Virus record (IMG/VR): IMGVR_UViG_3300025154_000049
Location: 94,518 to 158,517 of that record
DNA length: 64,000 nucleotides
Source: a virus
Reading direction: 5' to 3' (one strand)
Positions 47,946 through 56,601 of this stretch are shown here, piece by piece. The stretch's first letter is position 1, and each line of letters begins with the position of its first letter. Below the pieces are notes generated by a model. That model saw nothing but the letters and a program-made list of their open reading frames with translations. It did not search any database and was not told the origin of the DNA. A program made the translations under genes and the position numbers.

Positions 47946-48238
47946 TCTACTAATTCCTCTATCATTAGTTCATTTTGAAACCGACCCCAAGTTATTTCTT
48001 CTATAGGATTACCCTTGCTTTTAATCCAGTTGAAGAATTCTAACTGAGTATTGTGTCTTGTTGTATACCATGATTTACTAACCTTGTCCCAAACTTCTAG
48101 TATGTACTTGTCTGGTTCTTTATAAGTAAGAATGTTATGTTTTCTATAATAAACATAAACAGTCTTATCTTCTGATTTTATAGACGGGTCGGTATAATTC
48201 CAGTTACGGAATTCTACTTTGAAATAAATATCTTTCAT
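47942..48238 (-). CDS. MxEL-tagged small protein
   Basis: 98 aa ending ELMIEELVE. KVEFRNWNYTDPSIKSED near the start. Confidence 0.75.
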   Translation of the reverse strand: MKDIYFKVEFRNWNYTDPSIKSEDKTVYVYYRKHNILTYKEPDKYILEVWDKVSKSWYTTRHNTQLEFFNWIKSKGNPIEEITWGRFQNELMIEELVE

Positions 48239-48531
48239 TCAATAAGCTCCACCAAGGATGCTCTAAGACTTTCCAAATCAGATAGGCTATTGGACTCTGC
48301 TATTATAGTATGACCTCTGCTTTTTATGAACTCTGGAAAGAGTAAAATATAGTTCTTCTGTGCTATAGTCCAGTTGGCTATATCGTTATATCTGAAGTAG
48401 AAGTAAACGTCGTCATTAAATTCATTATTAACATCAGGAACTACTTTGTAGATAAAGTACAAAGGCTTAGTAGAGTGAAGTACACTCTTAACTAAACAAT
48501 AGAAAGATGGTCTTAAAGGTTTTGCTCTCAT
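48235..48531 (-). CDS. MxEL-tagged small protein
   Basis: 98 aa ending RASLVELIE (Leu for Met). Tyr/Phe-rich middle. Confidence 0.75.
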   Translation of the reverse strand: MRAKPLRPSFYCLVKSVLHSTKPLYFIYKVVPDVNNEFNDDVYFYFRYNDIANWTIAQKNYILLFPEFIKSRGHTIIAESNSLSDLESLRASLVELIE

Positions 48532-48764
48532 GATATTAATTCCTTCATTGCAAGGGAAGCTTCAAATTCTTCTGTAGGAATTTGTTCTATCTTATATTGG
48601 AAAGCCTCAGCTACTCTTATCATTTCAGCCTCATCTATGAAAGAAACAGTAGACCAACAATCTTTATAGTTACCATCATAATAGCTAATAAGATTATTGT
48701 CTCTTACTCTATAGATGTCATCCGTATTGTTATCTGTATTTGTAACTCTAAAATATTTAGTCAT
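48528..48764 (-). CDS. MxEL-tagged small protein
   Basis: 78 aa: TKYFRVTNTDNNTDDIYRVR ... IPTEEFEASLAMKELIS. Clear paralogue of the next gene. Confidence 0.8.
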   Translation of the reverse strand: MTKYFRVTNTDNNTDDIYRVRDNNLISYYDGNYKDCWSTVSFIDEAEMIRVAEAFQYKIEQIPTEEFEASLAMKELIS

Positions 48765-49000
48765 AAAATAAGTTCTTCCATTATTAAGGTTGCTTCAAAT
48801 TCATCTGAGGTAAGTTCGGTTAAGATATAACTTTCTGGATATCTACTAGCACAGTCTATACAAGAGTCTGCGTTAAGTATGGAGGTTCTATCCCACCAGC
48901 CTCTTTTCTTATTATATATCTGTGCTTTATCATTGTCAACACATTTATAATAATCTGTTACATTTGTATACTTCTTATAAACTTTAAAGTATCTTATCAC
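48761..49000 (-). CDS. MxEL-tagged small protein
   Basis: 79 aa: IRYFKVYKKYTNVTDYYKCV ... LTSDEFEATLIMEELIL. Tandem paralogue of 48528-48764. Confidence 0.8.
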   Translation of the reverse strand: MIRYFKVYKKYTNVTDYYKCVDNDKAQIYNKKRGWWDRTSILNADSCIDCASRYPESYILTELTSDEFEATLIMEELIL

Positions 49001-49314
49001 TTAGTTAATTCCTCCATGAATAAGAACTTATCTAATTCCTCTTCGGAGTCTAATTCCCAGAGAGACATATCGTGAGACAGATAATTCCATGTAACAAACC
49101 ACTTATGTAAATCCATCCGAAGAGTAGAATCTGTAGCTTCAGAAGTATGCCATATCTTTCTATTCCTAGTACTGGTAAGCTTCTTATAATTGAAGTTACC
49201 TATAGGAATAAACACATGTAAGTTCTCAGTAATAAAAGTTTCTCCAAGATGTACTACGTATATCTTATCATGTTCTATTTTAAAAGTATGGTGTATGTTG
49301 CCTAAGTTTCTCAT
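48997..49314 (-). CDS. MxEL-tagged protein, LDSEEEL subtype
   Basis: 105 aa. WELDSEEELDKFLFMEELTK closes the protein; starts with KIYVVHLGETF. Confidence 0.75.
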   Translation of the reverse strand: MRNLGNIHHTFKIEHDKIYVVHLGETFITENLHVFIPIGNFNYKKLTSTRNRKIWHTSEATDSTLRMDLHKWFVTWNYLSHDMSLWELDSEEELDKFLFMEELTK

Positions 49315-49565
49315 GCCACTAACTCACTCATCATTCTTACAGACCTTCTGTAGTCGTTGACAGTTTCAAAGTCTACTTCTTTATAGGAATCTCCTATAAA
49401 TTGAATAAGAGATTCTTCACTCTTGAAATGTAAATCATTAACTGCATTGTTTGTTTTCCACATGTGGTTTTCAAAATAGTTATATTCAGCAAACCACGTA
49501 TTAATTTGTTTGTAGCAGTAAGTAGTTATGTAAGATTTATTATCTGGATTAATATAATATCTCAA
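49311..49565 (-). CDS. MxEL-tagged small protein
   Basis: 84 aa: RYYINPDNKSYITTYCYK ... RMMSELVA. Confidence 0.8.
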   Translation of the reverse strand: MRYYINPDNKSYITTYCYKQINTWFAEYNYFENHMWKTNNAVNDLHFKSEESLIQFIGDSYKEVDFETVNDYRRSVRMMSELVA

Positions 49566-49918
49566 GACACTAACTCCTCTATCATTCTCTCAGAGAGATA
49601 TTCTTTTTCGTCTAAGAGATATATTTTTCTGAACATATATTCATAATAAGACCTGTTAGATGTTCTTAGGTCAGCATTTATTAGATTACATATATCAGCA
49701 TGGAAGTTGATATTGTATAGTAGTTCTAGGAACTGGTCTATCTCTTTCGCACTAGAAGTTCTAAAGTCTATGTATACTTTCTTCTGTCTGTTGAAAGTAC
49801 TTGTTATGACCCAGTATCTTTTTATACTCCAAAAGAACCATCTTATTATAAAATGATTATGCTTTTTAAATACTGAAAAGATATTAAAGATACTTGACCT
49901 GTTACCTACTTCTATCAT
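49562..49918 (-). CDS. MxEL-tagged protein
   Basis: 118 aa, basic (IRWFFWSIKRYWVITSTFNR), ending RMIEELVS. Confidence 0.75.
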   Translation of the reverse strand: MIEVGNRSSIFNIFSVFKKHNHFIIRWFFWSIKRYWVITSTFNRQKKVYIDFRTSSAKEIDQFLELLYNINFHADICNLINADLRTSNRSYYEYMFRKIYLLDEKEYLSERMIEELVS

Positions 49919-50208
49919 GACACTAATTCTTTCATTACTGAGTATTTACTTATTTCTTTTAGATACTCTTCCTCTGTTTCATATATTTCCAGTATTGGGA
50001 AATTAAAGGTTCTATTAGTTCTCGACAACCAAACATGTAGACAGTCTCCTTTTATGTAGGAACAAGTCTGTCTTATCTTAGAACATCTATGCTCTCCTTT
50101 TACAAAGTTATAACCACGGTCTTGGTCTCCGTCCAGAGTTATAAAAGAAACTCCCGCAGAAGTAAAATGTTTATTAGGGAGTCCTTGCATTTTTAAATAC
50201 ATCTTCAT
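49915..50208 (-). CDS. MxEL-tagged small protein
   Basis: 97 aa. YETEEEYLKEISKYSVMKEL then VS. Confidence 0.75.
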   Translation of the reverse strand: MKMYLKMQGLPNKHFTSAGVSFITLDGDQDRGYNFVKGEHRCSKIRQTCSYIKGDCLHVWLSRTNRTFNFPILEIYETEEEYLKEISKYSVMKELVS

Positions 50209-50450
50209 CCGACAAGTTCCTGCATAAATAAAAAGTTATCAAGTTCTTCTTTAGTTACTTCTTTTATACCTAAGAATCTTTTATCATGTTGAGCACCTCC
50301 CAGATACCAATCCGTCGTTACCCATTCTTTGGATTTAACCATGAGTTCTTTCCATCTCCAGTATCTCTTATGAACTCCTATTTTAAAGTATCTATATCTA
50401 GGGGTACTTCTATACCCATCAAACAATGTTAGATAATAACGGTACTTCAT
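50205..50450 (-). CDS. MxEL-tagged small protein
   Basis: 81 aa from the ATG inside the upstream stop (ATGA); the longer frame is a shadow. KYRYYLTLFDGYRSTPRYRY ... FMQELVG, basic and Tyr-rich. Confidence 0.75.
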   Translation of the reverse strand: MKYRYYLTLFDGYRSTPRYRYFKIGVHKRYWRWKELMVKSKEWVTTDWYLGGAQHDKRFLGIKEVTKEELDNFLFMQELVG

Positions 50451-50638
50451 TCGACAAGTTCCTGCATAGTTATATATCTTAAGGCTTTCTCTCCTGAAAT
50501 TATATGACCAGCCACTCCGCCTACGGACAAGTTCCACTCTCCATTATACCAGTACTCTAATCTTTTTTCAATATAATCGTACCGATATATTAAGGGATTG
50601 TAAAATTCTTCTGTAGATATATGATACTGATATCTCAT
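50447..50638 (-). CDS. MxEL-tagged small protein
   Basis: 63 aa from the overlapping ATGA start: RYQYHISTEEFYNPLIYRYD ... ITMQELVE. Shortest full member. Confidence 0.75.
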   Translation of the reverse strand: MRYQYHISTEEFYNPLIYRYDYIEKRLEYWYNGEWNLSVGGVAGHIISGEKALRYITMQELVE

Positions 50639-50880
50639 GCTATTAATTCCTTCATACAAAGATAAGCATCTATTTCTTCTGGGTCAGTAATTAAAGTACA
50701 ACTTCTACCATAATCTTTAAAATAAGATAGGTCTTCCAATTTAGCACTAGGATTATAGTAGGAGAAGATAAGCTTCTTACCTCCTATATAATAGTATTCT
50801 ATCTTATTATCCCAACCATAAAAGAATAAAGTAGATTTGGTATCTGTTGAATTAATAACTAAAAGTCTACTTAGAGTCAT
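50635..50880 (-). CDS. MxEL-tagged small protein
   Basis: 81 aa ending LCMKELIA after ITDPEEIDAY. Confidence 0.75.
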   Translation of the reverse strand: MTLSRLLVINSTDTKSTLFFYGWDNKIEYYYIGGKKLIFSYYNPSAKLEDLSYFKDYGRSCTLITDPEEIDAYLCMKELIA

Positions 50881-51203
50881 ACTGTTAGTTCCTTCATGAA
50901 TTCTAAGGTGCCATAGTCTTCTGCTTCTGCCAGTACTTCGTAACCGTACTCAAGAAAATATTGTTCTGGTTTAAGTCCTAACCTTCTAGGTAACGTAAGC
51001 CAACCATAATCTTTCCTATGAATGTCATAGTAATAATTATAAGTGCCGTCTCCGTTTAGTCCAAGAGTTAATCTACATATAGATATATCTAAGTTATTTT
51101 TAATATACTTATAACTGTCCTTGACAAGATAGAATCTCTTACCAGATTCTTCATAAGCTTTTAGCTTTCCTTGTTCATCTTCTGCTATAAAAACTTTCTT
51201 CAT
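50877..51203 (-). CDS. MxEL-tagged protein
   Basis: 108 aa ending LEFMKELTV. Lys-rich start KKVFIAEDEQGKLKAYEESG. Confidence 0.75.
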   Translation of the reverse strand: MKKVFIAEDEQGKLKAYEESGKRFYLVKDSYKYIKNNLDISICRLTLGLNGDGTYNYYYDIHRKDYGWLTLPRRLGLKPEQYFLEYGYEVLAEAEDYGTLEFMKELTV

Positions 51204-51213
51204 ATCAACCTTC

Positions 51214-51462
51214 TTAAGATATTAATTCATTTAAGTATACTAACTTCTGATATTCTTCCATAGACTCTAGCTTATAAATATCATACGTGTCAAACAGAAC
51301 GCTTACTTTTTCTGGAGTGTCGGATAAGTGTGCAAATTGCCAAACAGTGTACTTATCTAAAAACCTATGCTGTTCTTTCCTTTTATGAAACACGTAGAAG
51401 ATAGGACTGTCCGTACAAGTTACAGCTTCAGATAATGATTCCATGTTATCTAATTGTATCAT
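51214..51462 (-). CDS. MxEL-tagged small protein
   Basis: 82 aa from the overlapping start (MIQLDNMESLSEA). IYKLESMEEYQKLVYL then NELIS. Confidence 0.75.
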   Translation of the reverse strand: MIQLDNMESLSEAVTCTDSPIFYVFHKRKEQHRFLDKYTVWQFAHLSDTPEKVSVLFDTYDIYKLESMEEYQKLVYLNELIS

Positions 51463-51707
51463 CCGATGAGTTCCTTCATACACTTAAGCTTTGTCTTCTC
51501 TTCCTCAGACTCTATCTCGTAGATATCATATATGTCAAAGAATCCAGAGTAGCCTTGAAGGAATGTACCCATGCCATCTGTCAGTCTGTAAGAAGTCCAT
51601 TTCATTATTCTCTTCTTATTAGTTATGCTTATCCAATTGTCTTTCTTCCTGACAGTGTAGTAGTGTTTCTTATATTTGATATCAGCCTTATTAAATATTT
51701 GTATCAT
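51459..51707 (-). CDS. MxEL-tagged small protein
   Basis: 82 aa. IYEIESEEEKTKLKCMKELI end; basic middle. Confidence 0.75.
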   Translation of the reverse strand: MIQIFNKADIKYKKHYYTVRKKDNWISITNKKRIMKWTSYRLTDGMGTFLQGYSGFFDIYDIYEIESEEEKTKLKCMKELIG

Positions 51708-52033
51708 GTTGTAAGTTCCTTTACATACTTGAGAGTATTAAGAAATCTTTTAACTGCTCTAAGGGATTTAAACTCGTAGATAGAATTCCAATTCTCTATC
51801 GTAAGATGATATCTGTCGTAAATCTGACCAGACCAGTTCCTGAAAGTATCGAAGCTTTCCTTACAATAGTATGTATAGATGTTTAAATCTAAAGTAATTT
51901 CATTACAAATAAAAGTACGTTCTCCAACCTTATGATACAACTCTCCAGCAGAAGAATATCCCTCTGGGTTATTTCTTAGTACCAGATATAACCTGTCCTC
52001 TTTAATATTAATCTTAGGAATAAACTCTTTCAC
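51704..52033 (-). CDS. MxEL-tagged protein, EFKS subtype
   Basis: 109 aa. IYEFKSLRAVKRFLNTLKYV then KELTT (Val for Met). Confidence 0.75.
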   Translation of the reverse strand: MKEFIPKINIKEDRLYLVLRNNPEGYSSAGELYHKVGERTFICNEITLDLNIYTYYCKESFDTFRNWSGQIYDRYHLTIENWNSIYEFKSLRAVKRFLNTLKYVKELTT

Positions 52034-52338
52034 GATATTAACTCCAGCATACTGTCTAATGAATCTCTCACTTCATCAACTTCTTTCGTACTATCTATTT
52101 CGTATATAGAATAGTCTCCATGTCCATAGTTCTTTCCATGATTGAATAAATGTAACAGTTGACTATCGTTGAACTTATGACGATTGTTATTCACTGGTGT
52201 GTTAGCATGCCATACGAGATAATGTAAGAATGTTCTTATTACATTAGTAGGCTTATATCCTTTATAAGAACGATAAGTATACACATATACTTTATCTCTG
52301 TTCAGTTCTTTTATAGGTAATTCTAATAATCTTATCAT
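52030..52338 (-). CDS. MxEL-tagged protein
   Basis: 102 aa from the overlapping ATG (MIRLLELPIKELNRD). IYEIDSTKEVDEVRDSLDSM then LELIS. Confidence 0.75.
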   Translation of the reverse strand: MIRLLELPIKELNRDKVYVYTYRSYKGYKPTNVIRTFLHYLVWHANTPVNNNRHKFNDSQLLHLFNHGKNYGHGDYSIYEIDSTKEVDEVRDSLDSMLELIS

Positions 52339-52571
52339 GATACTAATTCTTTCATCATTATAATAGTATTTGCTTCCTCCTCTGTTATCTCTACCATAGT
52401 ATCCCTCCATATATTAATGCTACTAAGGCTCTCCACATTAGGGAAATGGGTTTCTCTCCACCTTACCTCCCCCTCTATTTTCTCACAAACTTCTACATTT
52501 CTGATTCCTCCCGAGTTCCATCTAAAGAATCCAAAAGGGAAAGTTATATTTGATTTAAAATATCTTACCAT
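52335..52571 (-). CDS. MxEL-tagged small protein
   Basis: 78 aa: VRYFKSNITFPFGFFRW ... EITEEEANTIIMMKELVS. Confidence 0.8.
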   Translation of the reverse strand: MVRYFKSNITFPFGFFRWNSGGIRNVEVCEKIEGEVRWRETHFPNVESLSSINIWRDTMVEITEEEANTIIMMKELVS

Positions 52572-52861
52572 GATACTAATTCTACCATAAACTCTTTTGT
52601 TTGTCTAGCCACAGTTTCTTTTTCTATTACATCAGCTATAGCACTCGTGATAGCTTTAGGAAGACTATCTCTATGACTCTGTTCCATTCTGGGACTGTAG
52701 TATAATCTATCCCAACTACGTACTTCATTGAACAAGTACTCCATAGTGTAAGTACCTTTTCTTCTATCGACAAGTCTTAAGTTGTGTACTCTCAGTTCGT
52801 TACCTTTATTAAATAGATAATACCTACTCGTCTCGGCTATAAGATTGTATTCGTTTGACAT
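52565..52861 (-). CDS. MxEL-tagged small protein
   Basis: 98 aa ending EFMVELVSW. Charged, helical C-terminal half. First tagged gene after 52871-53506. Confidence 0.75.
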   Translation of the reverse strand: MSNEYNLIAETSRYYLFNKGNELRVHNLRLVDRRKGTYTMEYLFNEVRSWDRLYYSPRMEQSHRDSLPKAITSAIADVIEKETVARQTKEFMVELVSW

Positions 52862-52870
52862 AGTAATCTC

Positions 52871-53506
52871 CTAGCTAACTTTAGATAAGTATCTTATATG
52901 GAACTTCTGGATGTTATATCCTCCAGCATAGATAGCTTGAGTTACCAGAGTTCTTTCTAATCCAAAGGGTTTCTTAATCTTAAATGTTCCTACCAAGTTT
53001 CCTTTACTTAATGCTATGTCGACAGTTTGTACTTCATTTATTTCTACACCGTCGAAATGTTTAAGAGCGGACTGAAGTAACTTGTATCTTGAATTAAGTA
53101 TTGATTCGGTAACAGTCATGTCAATAAATCTATCAAGTTGTTTTCTGTTATGTGCTTCTATTAATTCTTTGTTAGGCTCCCCATAGCAACCATGAGTTCT
53201 TCTTCCGTCATGCTTCTTTATACCTAGTTGTTGTAAAGTATACCAACATGATTTATAGAACTCTTTATTGAAATGACTTATCTTTAATTGTAGCAATTGA
53301 AAATCATGCGGGGAATAATACTCAGAAGTATTTAAGAACTCTCTGTACTTTAATTCCCAGTAAGCTTTTATGTCTTGAGCCATCTCATCTTCTTTAACTT
53401 TAAAAGAAGAAGTCATCTTCTCGATAAGCTCTTCGTTCAATTGTTTCTTAGTCTTATCTATTTTATTAGAAAGCTTTTCATTGTTTCTTCTTATATCGTC
53501 TAACAT
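52871..53506 (-). CDS. Coiled-coil protein, first gene of the long tagged block
   Basis: 211 aa. Residues 1-60 form a charged coiled coil (NNEKLSNKIDKTKKQLNEEL). A His/Gly segment (KKHDGRRTHGCYGEP) and a basic C-terminus (GYNIQKFHIRYLSK) follow. Not tagged. Function unknown. Confidence 0.7.
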   Translation of the reverse strand: MLDDIRRNNEKLSNKIDKTKKQLNEELIEKMTSSFKVKEDEMAQDIKAYWELKYREFLNTSEYYSPHDFQLLQLKISHFNKEFYKSCWYTLQQLGIKKHDGRRTHGCYGEPNKELIEAHNRKQLDRFIDMTVTESILNSRYKLLQSALKHFDGVEINEVQTVDIALSKGNLVGTFKIKKPFGLERTLVTQAIYAGGYNIQKFHIRYLSKVS

Positions 53507-53538
53507 AATAAACTCCTATCGCTTAACCTCATAATATA

Positions 53539-53567
53539 AATATATCATGAATGCAGTAGGAGTTCAA
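53539..53567 (-). promoter_or_regulatory. Sigma70-type promoter
   Basis: TTGAAC, 17 bp, TATATT. It would serve 53506 and the 30-gene tagged block after it. TGTAAC lies 12 bp upstream of CAC-TTGAAC. Confidence 0.65.
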
Positions 53568-53591
53568 GTGCATAGATTAATCTTTGTTACA

Positions 53592-53831
53592 TTAGTTTAC
53601 AAGTTCTTGTATAGTAAGTATTCTAGTTATCTCATCTTCATCTGTTATTATTTTGAGACCCACAGGAAATTCATCTATTATATCTTCTAGGCTTAAACCC
53701 ATAGTATGTATAGGACATAAGTATTCTTTCTTGTCATTTAAATATCTATAATGAATATTACTCTCACCATAAAAGTATAAACGAGAAAGAGCAGGGTTAT
53801 AAGGAATATCTACTATAAGTCTTTCAAGCAT
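53592..53831 (-). CDS. MxEL-tagged small protein
   Basis: 79 aa ending LTIQELVN (Ile for Met). Last tagged gene before the promoter 53539. Confidence 0.75.
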   Translation of the reverse strand: MLERLIVDIPYNPALSRLYFYGESNIHYRYLNDKKEYLCPIHTMGLSLEDIIDEFPVGLKIITDEDEITRILTIQELVN

Positions 53832-54091
53832 TAGTTTACTAACTCCTTCAAGACAAGAGCACCGTTGAATTCGTCCTCAGTTAGTTCTTCTACTATGTTT
53901 AATTTATCATATAAGTCCTGTATGTAATCACAGTAGGCTCCAGTATACTTATCGTAATGTTGAAATAAAACATATCCTTTGGGAACAGCTAACTGATGAG
54001 GACAGAATTTAACATACTCGAAAAGATTAGACGGGGTTATAAACTTAAAGTATCTGGGTTTAGTATATTCAAGATACCAATCTAAACTCAT
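53831..54091 (-). CDS. MxEL-tagged small protein
   Basis: 86 aa ending LVLKELVN after ELTEDEFNGA. KPRYFKFITPSNLFEYV near the start. Confidence 0.75.
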   Translation of the reverse strand: MSLDWYLEYTKPRYFKFITPSNLFEYVKFCPHQLAVPKGYVLFQHYDKYTGAYCDYIQDLYDKLNIVEELTEDEFNGALVLKELVN

Positions 54092-54318
54092 CCTTTTATT
54101 CTTTCCGCCAGTTCTATTATCTCTTTATTAAATTCGTTCTTACATTCTCCAGAACAGATATGGAGTTTGGCTCTGCTTATATGGAAAGTTATCCAGTCGT
54201 TATCTTTAATAGTATCTATTATATCTTGAGGGCATGGCTCGTGAGGAGTCTCTATGTGTTTACCACACTGGTCGCAATAGATTCTATACAGATATTCGTC
54301 ATCGTCAAAAACTATCAT
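54088..54318 (-). CDS. Small zinc-type protein, untagged
   Basis: 76 aa. YCDQCGKHIETPHEPC and HICSGECKNEF give four Cys in two pairs, a zinc-binding outline. Ends IIELAERIKG, not a tag. Confidence 0.7.
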   Translation of the reverse strand: MIVFDDDEYLYRIYCDQCGKHIETPHEPCPQDIIDTIKDNDWITFHISRAKLHICSGECKNEFNKEIIELAERIKG

Positions 54319-54320
54319 AG

Positions 54321-54464
54321 TTATATTTGTCCCATCTTCTTCAGGTTCTCGTCAGACTGTCTCTTGTCTTTAAGTCCCGTTCCTATAAACACTTGTGCTC
54401 CATAGGTTTCATCGTAGCCTATGAATAGCAATTCTCTTTTCTTTAAGTCTTCTTGTTTTGACAT
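54321..54464 (-). CDS. 47-aa hypothetical protein
   Basis: ATG overlaps the upstream stop (TAATG). SKQEDLKKRELLFIGYDETY then GTGLKDKRQSDENL. Function unknown. Confidence 0.7.
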   Translation of the reverse strand: MSKQEDLKKRELLFIGYDETYGAQVFIGTGLKDKRQSDENLKKMGQI

Positions 54465-54733
54465 TAGTTTATTAACTCCTTCATGCACTTGTATATCTCT
54501 GCTTCTTCTTCAGTAACCTTCTGGAATTCCTTTGGATTATTTGTACAACCGTGGTCTAACAGTTCTCTTAATTCCACTTCTGACACATCACTCCACATAG
54601 TAACAGAGAATCCGTTGAAGTAGAATTGTTTCTTGGTAGCTACATCTCTTATCGCCCATGCTCCTCTACGACAATCGTGGAACAACTCGTCATAATAAAC
54701 TTCTACTATACTATCGTTAATCTTATAGTACAT
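54464..54733 (-). CDS. MxEL-tagged small protein
   Basis: 89 aa. KVTEEEAEIYKCMKELIN end. Confidence 0.75.
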   Translation of the reverse strand: MYYKINDSIVEVYYDELFHDCRRGAWAIRDVATKKQFYFNGFSVTMWSDVSEVELRELLDHGCTNNPKEFQKVTEEEAEIYKCMKELIN

Positions 54734-55260
54734 TAGTTTACCAACTCCTGTAGCATTATGATTGAATCTATCTTGTCTTCTGAGTTCAACATCTCTTTTA
54801 CTTCCTCAGTTATATCTTCATCGTTAAGGAACTTCTCCAATGAATTATAGTAATAGAATCTTAAGTTGTCGTATAGATTACTACGTATCCTAGAAATTAT
54901 AAAAGCATCATTAGAGTTGGGGTAACTATAGTAATCAGAATCATCACCAGATACAATATTAAATCCTCCTGATTTAGAAAAGGTTATCTTCCACACTTTA
55001 CCTCCTTTCCAATAAGAACCTTCTTTGTGTATTACAGAAAAAGTTTCATTTGTATTATAAAGTTCTTTAATCTTATTATAGCATATTATTACTAAAGCAT
55101 CAAGTAGTTTGTAACTAAATCTTATCTTATTAGCTTCTTCTTTTATTAACTCAGGATTATCAATCGCATCTTTAAGCATACCTCGTAGAGAACTATGGCT
55201 TCTACAGTTCTCTTCTATTAAAAGTATATCTGCTATTACTTCTGAGTTAGTGTAATTCAT
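54733..55260 (-). CDS. MxEL-tagged protein
   Basis: 175 aa ending IIMLQELVN. Helical first half, then GKVWKITFSKSGGFNIVSGD. About twice family length. Confidence 0.75.
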   Translation of the reverse strand: MNYTNSEVIADILLIEENCRSHSSLRGMLKDAIDNPELIKEEANKIRFSYKLLDALVIICYNKIKELYNTNETFSVIHKEGSYWKGGKVWKITFSKSGGFNIVSGDDSDYYSYPNSNDAFIISRIRSNLYDNLRFYYYNSLEKFLNDEDITEEVKEMLNSEDKIDSIIMLQELVN

Positions 55261-55726
55261 TAACAGTTCCTAGTTTCCATATTAAATATTTTCTATATTG
55301 ATTTATAGTTTCTTGTAGAGGTAAGACCGTATTAGTTTCAACAGTACATTTATATTCTTTACTGTATCTGAAAGGAGCTTTGTCTGGAACTTTTAAAGTA
55401 GAGTCTCCCAGCTTACTTAGTTCTCCTAAGATATACTGGTACTTTAATTTAGTAGGGTCTTTTAGTTTAACAGTATCTTTGCAGTGGGATAGTAATCTTA
55501 GTCCGTACTTATTAATCCACTGTGGATTTTCTTTTATGAACTTTTGAAACTCCTTACCTTGAGGAATCTTTTTGTCCAGTAAACTATCTAATTCTTTACC
55601 ACCTAAGACTGAACTTATCATCTGACAGAGTTCTTTTAACATGGTATGACAATAAGCAGGTTTCATATTATTTATAAGTATCTCCGCAGATTCTACGGGG
55701 AACTCAGATAAAATATATAATTGCAT
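55247..55726 (-). CDS. Helical protein, possibly pyrimidine-dimer-glycosylase-like
   Basis: 159 aa. The start QLYILSEFPVESAEILINNM and CHTMLKELCQMISSVL recall phage proteins of the Pyr_excise type, but no catalytic residues could be confirmed. Untagged. Confidence 0.6.
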   Translation of the reverse strand: MQLYILSEFPVESAEILINNMKPAYCHTMLKELCQMISSVLGGKELDSLLDKKIPQGKEFQKFIKENPQWINKYGLRLLSHCKDTVKLKDPTKLKYQYILGELSKLGDSTLKVPDKAPFRYSKEYKCTVETNTVLPLQETINQYRKYLIWKLGTVNELH

Positions 55727-55737
55727 ATTTACTTTCC

Positions 55738-55893
55738 TTAACGATACGTTCTTATAGACTTTGGTACAGATAATTTATCCCTTAATGATTCAATAACTAA
55801 AAATTCTTGTTTAGTGTACTCTCTTCGAGATACCGTTCTATTTAAAAGAATTTCAATAAATAGTTTTTCTTCTGGATTTAAAACCATATTCAT
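55738..55893 (-). CDS. 51-aa hypothetical protein
   Basis: Starts at the second of two ATGs (AAGGAG 5 nt upstream). Basic and helical (FIEILLNRTVSRREYTKQEF). Function unknown. Confidence 0.65.
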   Translation of the reverse strand: MNMVLNPEEKLFIEILLNRTVSRREYTKQEFLVIESLRDKLSVPKSIRTYR

Positions 55894-55902
55894 CATCTCT
55901 CC

Positions 55903-56307
55903 TTAGTTTACAAGTTCTTCCATAACTTTAGATGCGTTCATTATACTATCGACTTCTGCTCTTCTACGAGAACAATCAAAACATCCTACGTAAGTTATTC
56001 TACAGTAGACTTTAACTATAGCTGTAACAACTCCGTCTATGTTTTCGTATGTTAGTATATTGCTTGTACTGGCTTGGTCGTATTCTATATTAACACAAGC
56101 ATAACCAGCACTGAAATCTTTAACGTGGTTTCTTAACTCTTCATTATATAAACTGGAATGATAGTAAACATTGGGTACTACTAAATCTCTGAAGGTAATT
56201 TCATTATCTGTCTTAGCAATACATTGTACTGAAGTTCCTCTTGATGGAATGCGTTCTCTCTTTTTTCTTGGGGTCATACTTTTACCAGAACATTTAAAAC
56301 CTATCAT
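55903..56307 (-). CDS. MxEL-tagged protein
   Basis: 134 aa. Basic N-terminus, beta-rich body with FDCSRRRAEVDSIM before KVMEELVN. Farthest upstream tagged gene in the window. Confidence 0.75.
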   Translation of the reverse strand: MIGFKCSGKSMTPRKKRERIPSRGTSVQCIAKTDNEITFRDLVVPNVYYHSSLYNEELRNHVKDFSAGYACVNIEYDQASTSNILTYENIDGVVTAIVKVYCRITYVGCFDCSRRRAEVDSIMNASKVMEELVN

Positions 56308-56321
56308 AGTGTTCTCCTTAC

Positions 56322-56570
56322 TTAATACAACTGAGGGATTATTGGTTCTTTAACCACTTCAACTTCGGTAGCTTTATAATCGAAGTTACAGAGCATGCCT
56401 GTGAAATGAGATTCTACATTCTGTGCATACTTAATCTGACCATAAGCAACTGAGTTCTTGTTCTCTAAATAATCTGGGTTAGCTTTCTTGTGGTCTTCTA
56501 TGTATTTTCTAAGTCTTTTAATTTCTTCAGAGATGCTTTCTTTTGTAAAGATGATTGCTTTTACTGTCAT
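56322..56570 (-). CDS. Small helical protein
   Basis: 82 aa (ISEEIKRLRKYIEDHKKANP). First gene after the promoter 56602. Function unknown. Confidence 0.7.
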   Translation of the reverse strand: MTVKAIIFTKESISEEIKRLRKYIEDHKKANPDYLENKNSVAYGQIKYAQNVESHFTGMLCNFDYKATEVEVVKEPIIPQLY

Positions 56571-56601
56571 AGTGTTCTCCTTGTCTTAACCTTATATATT
56601 T

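Noticed and set aside
53592-56307. Reading the tag as an SsrA-like or PDZ-binding C-terminus
   Set aside because: The last two residues vary widely, so a strict C-terminal carboxylate signal is unlikely.
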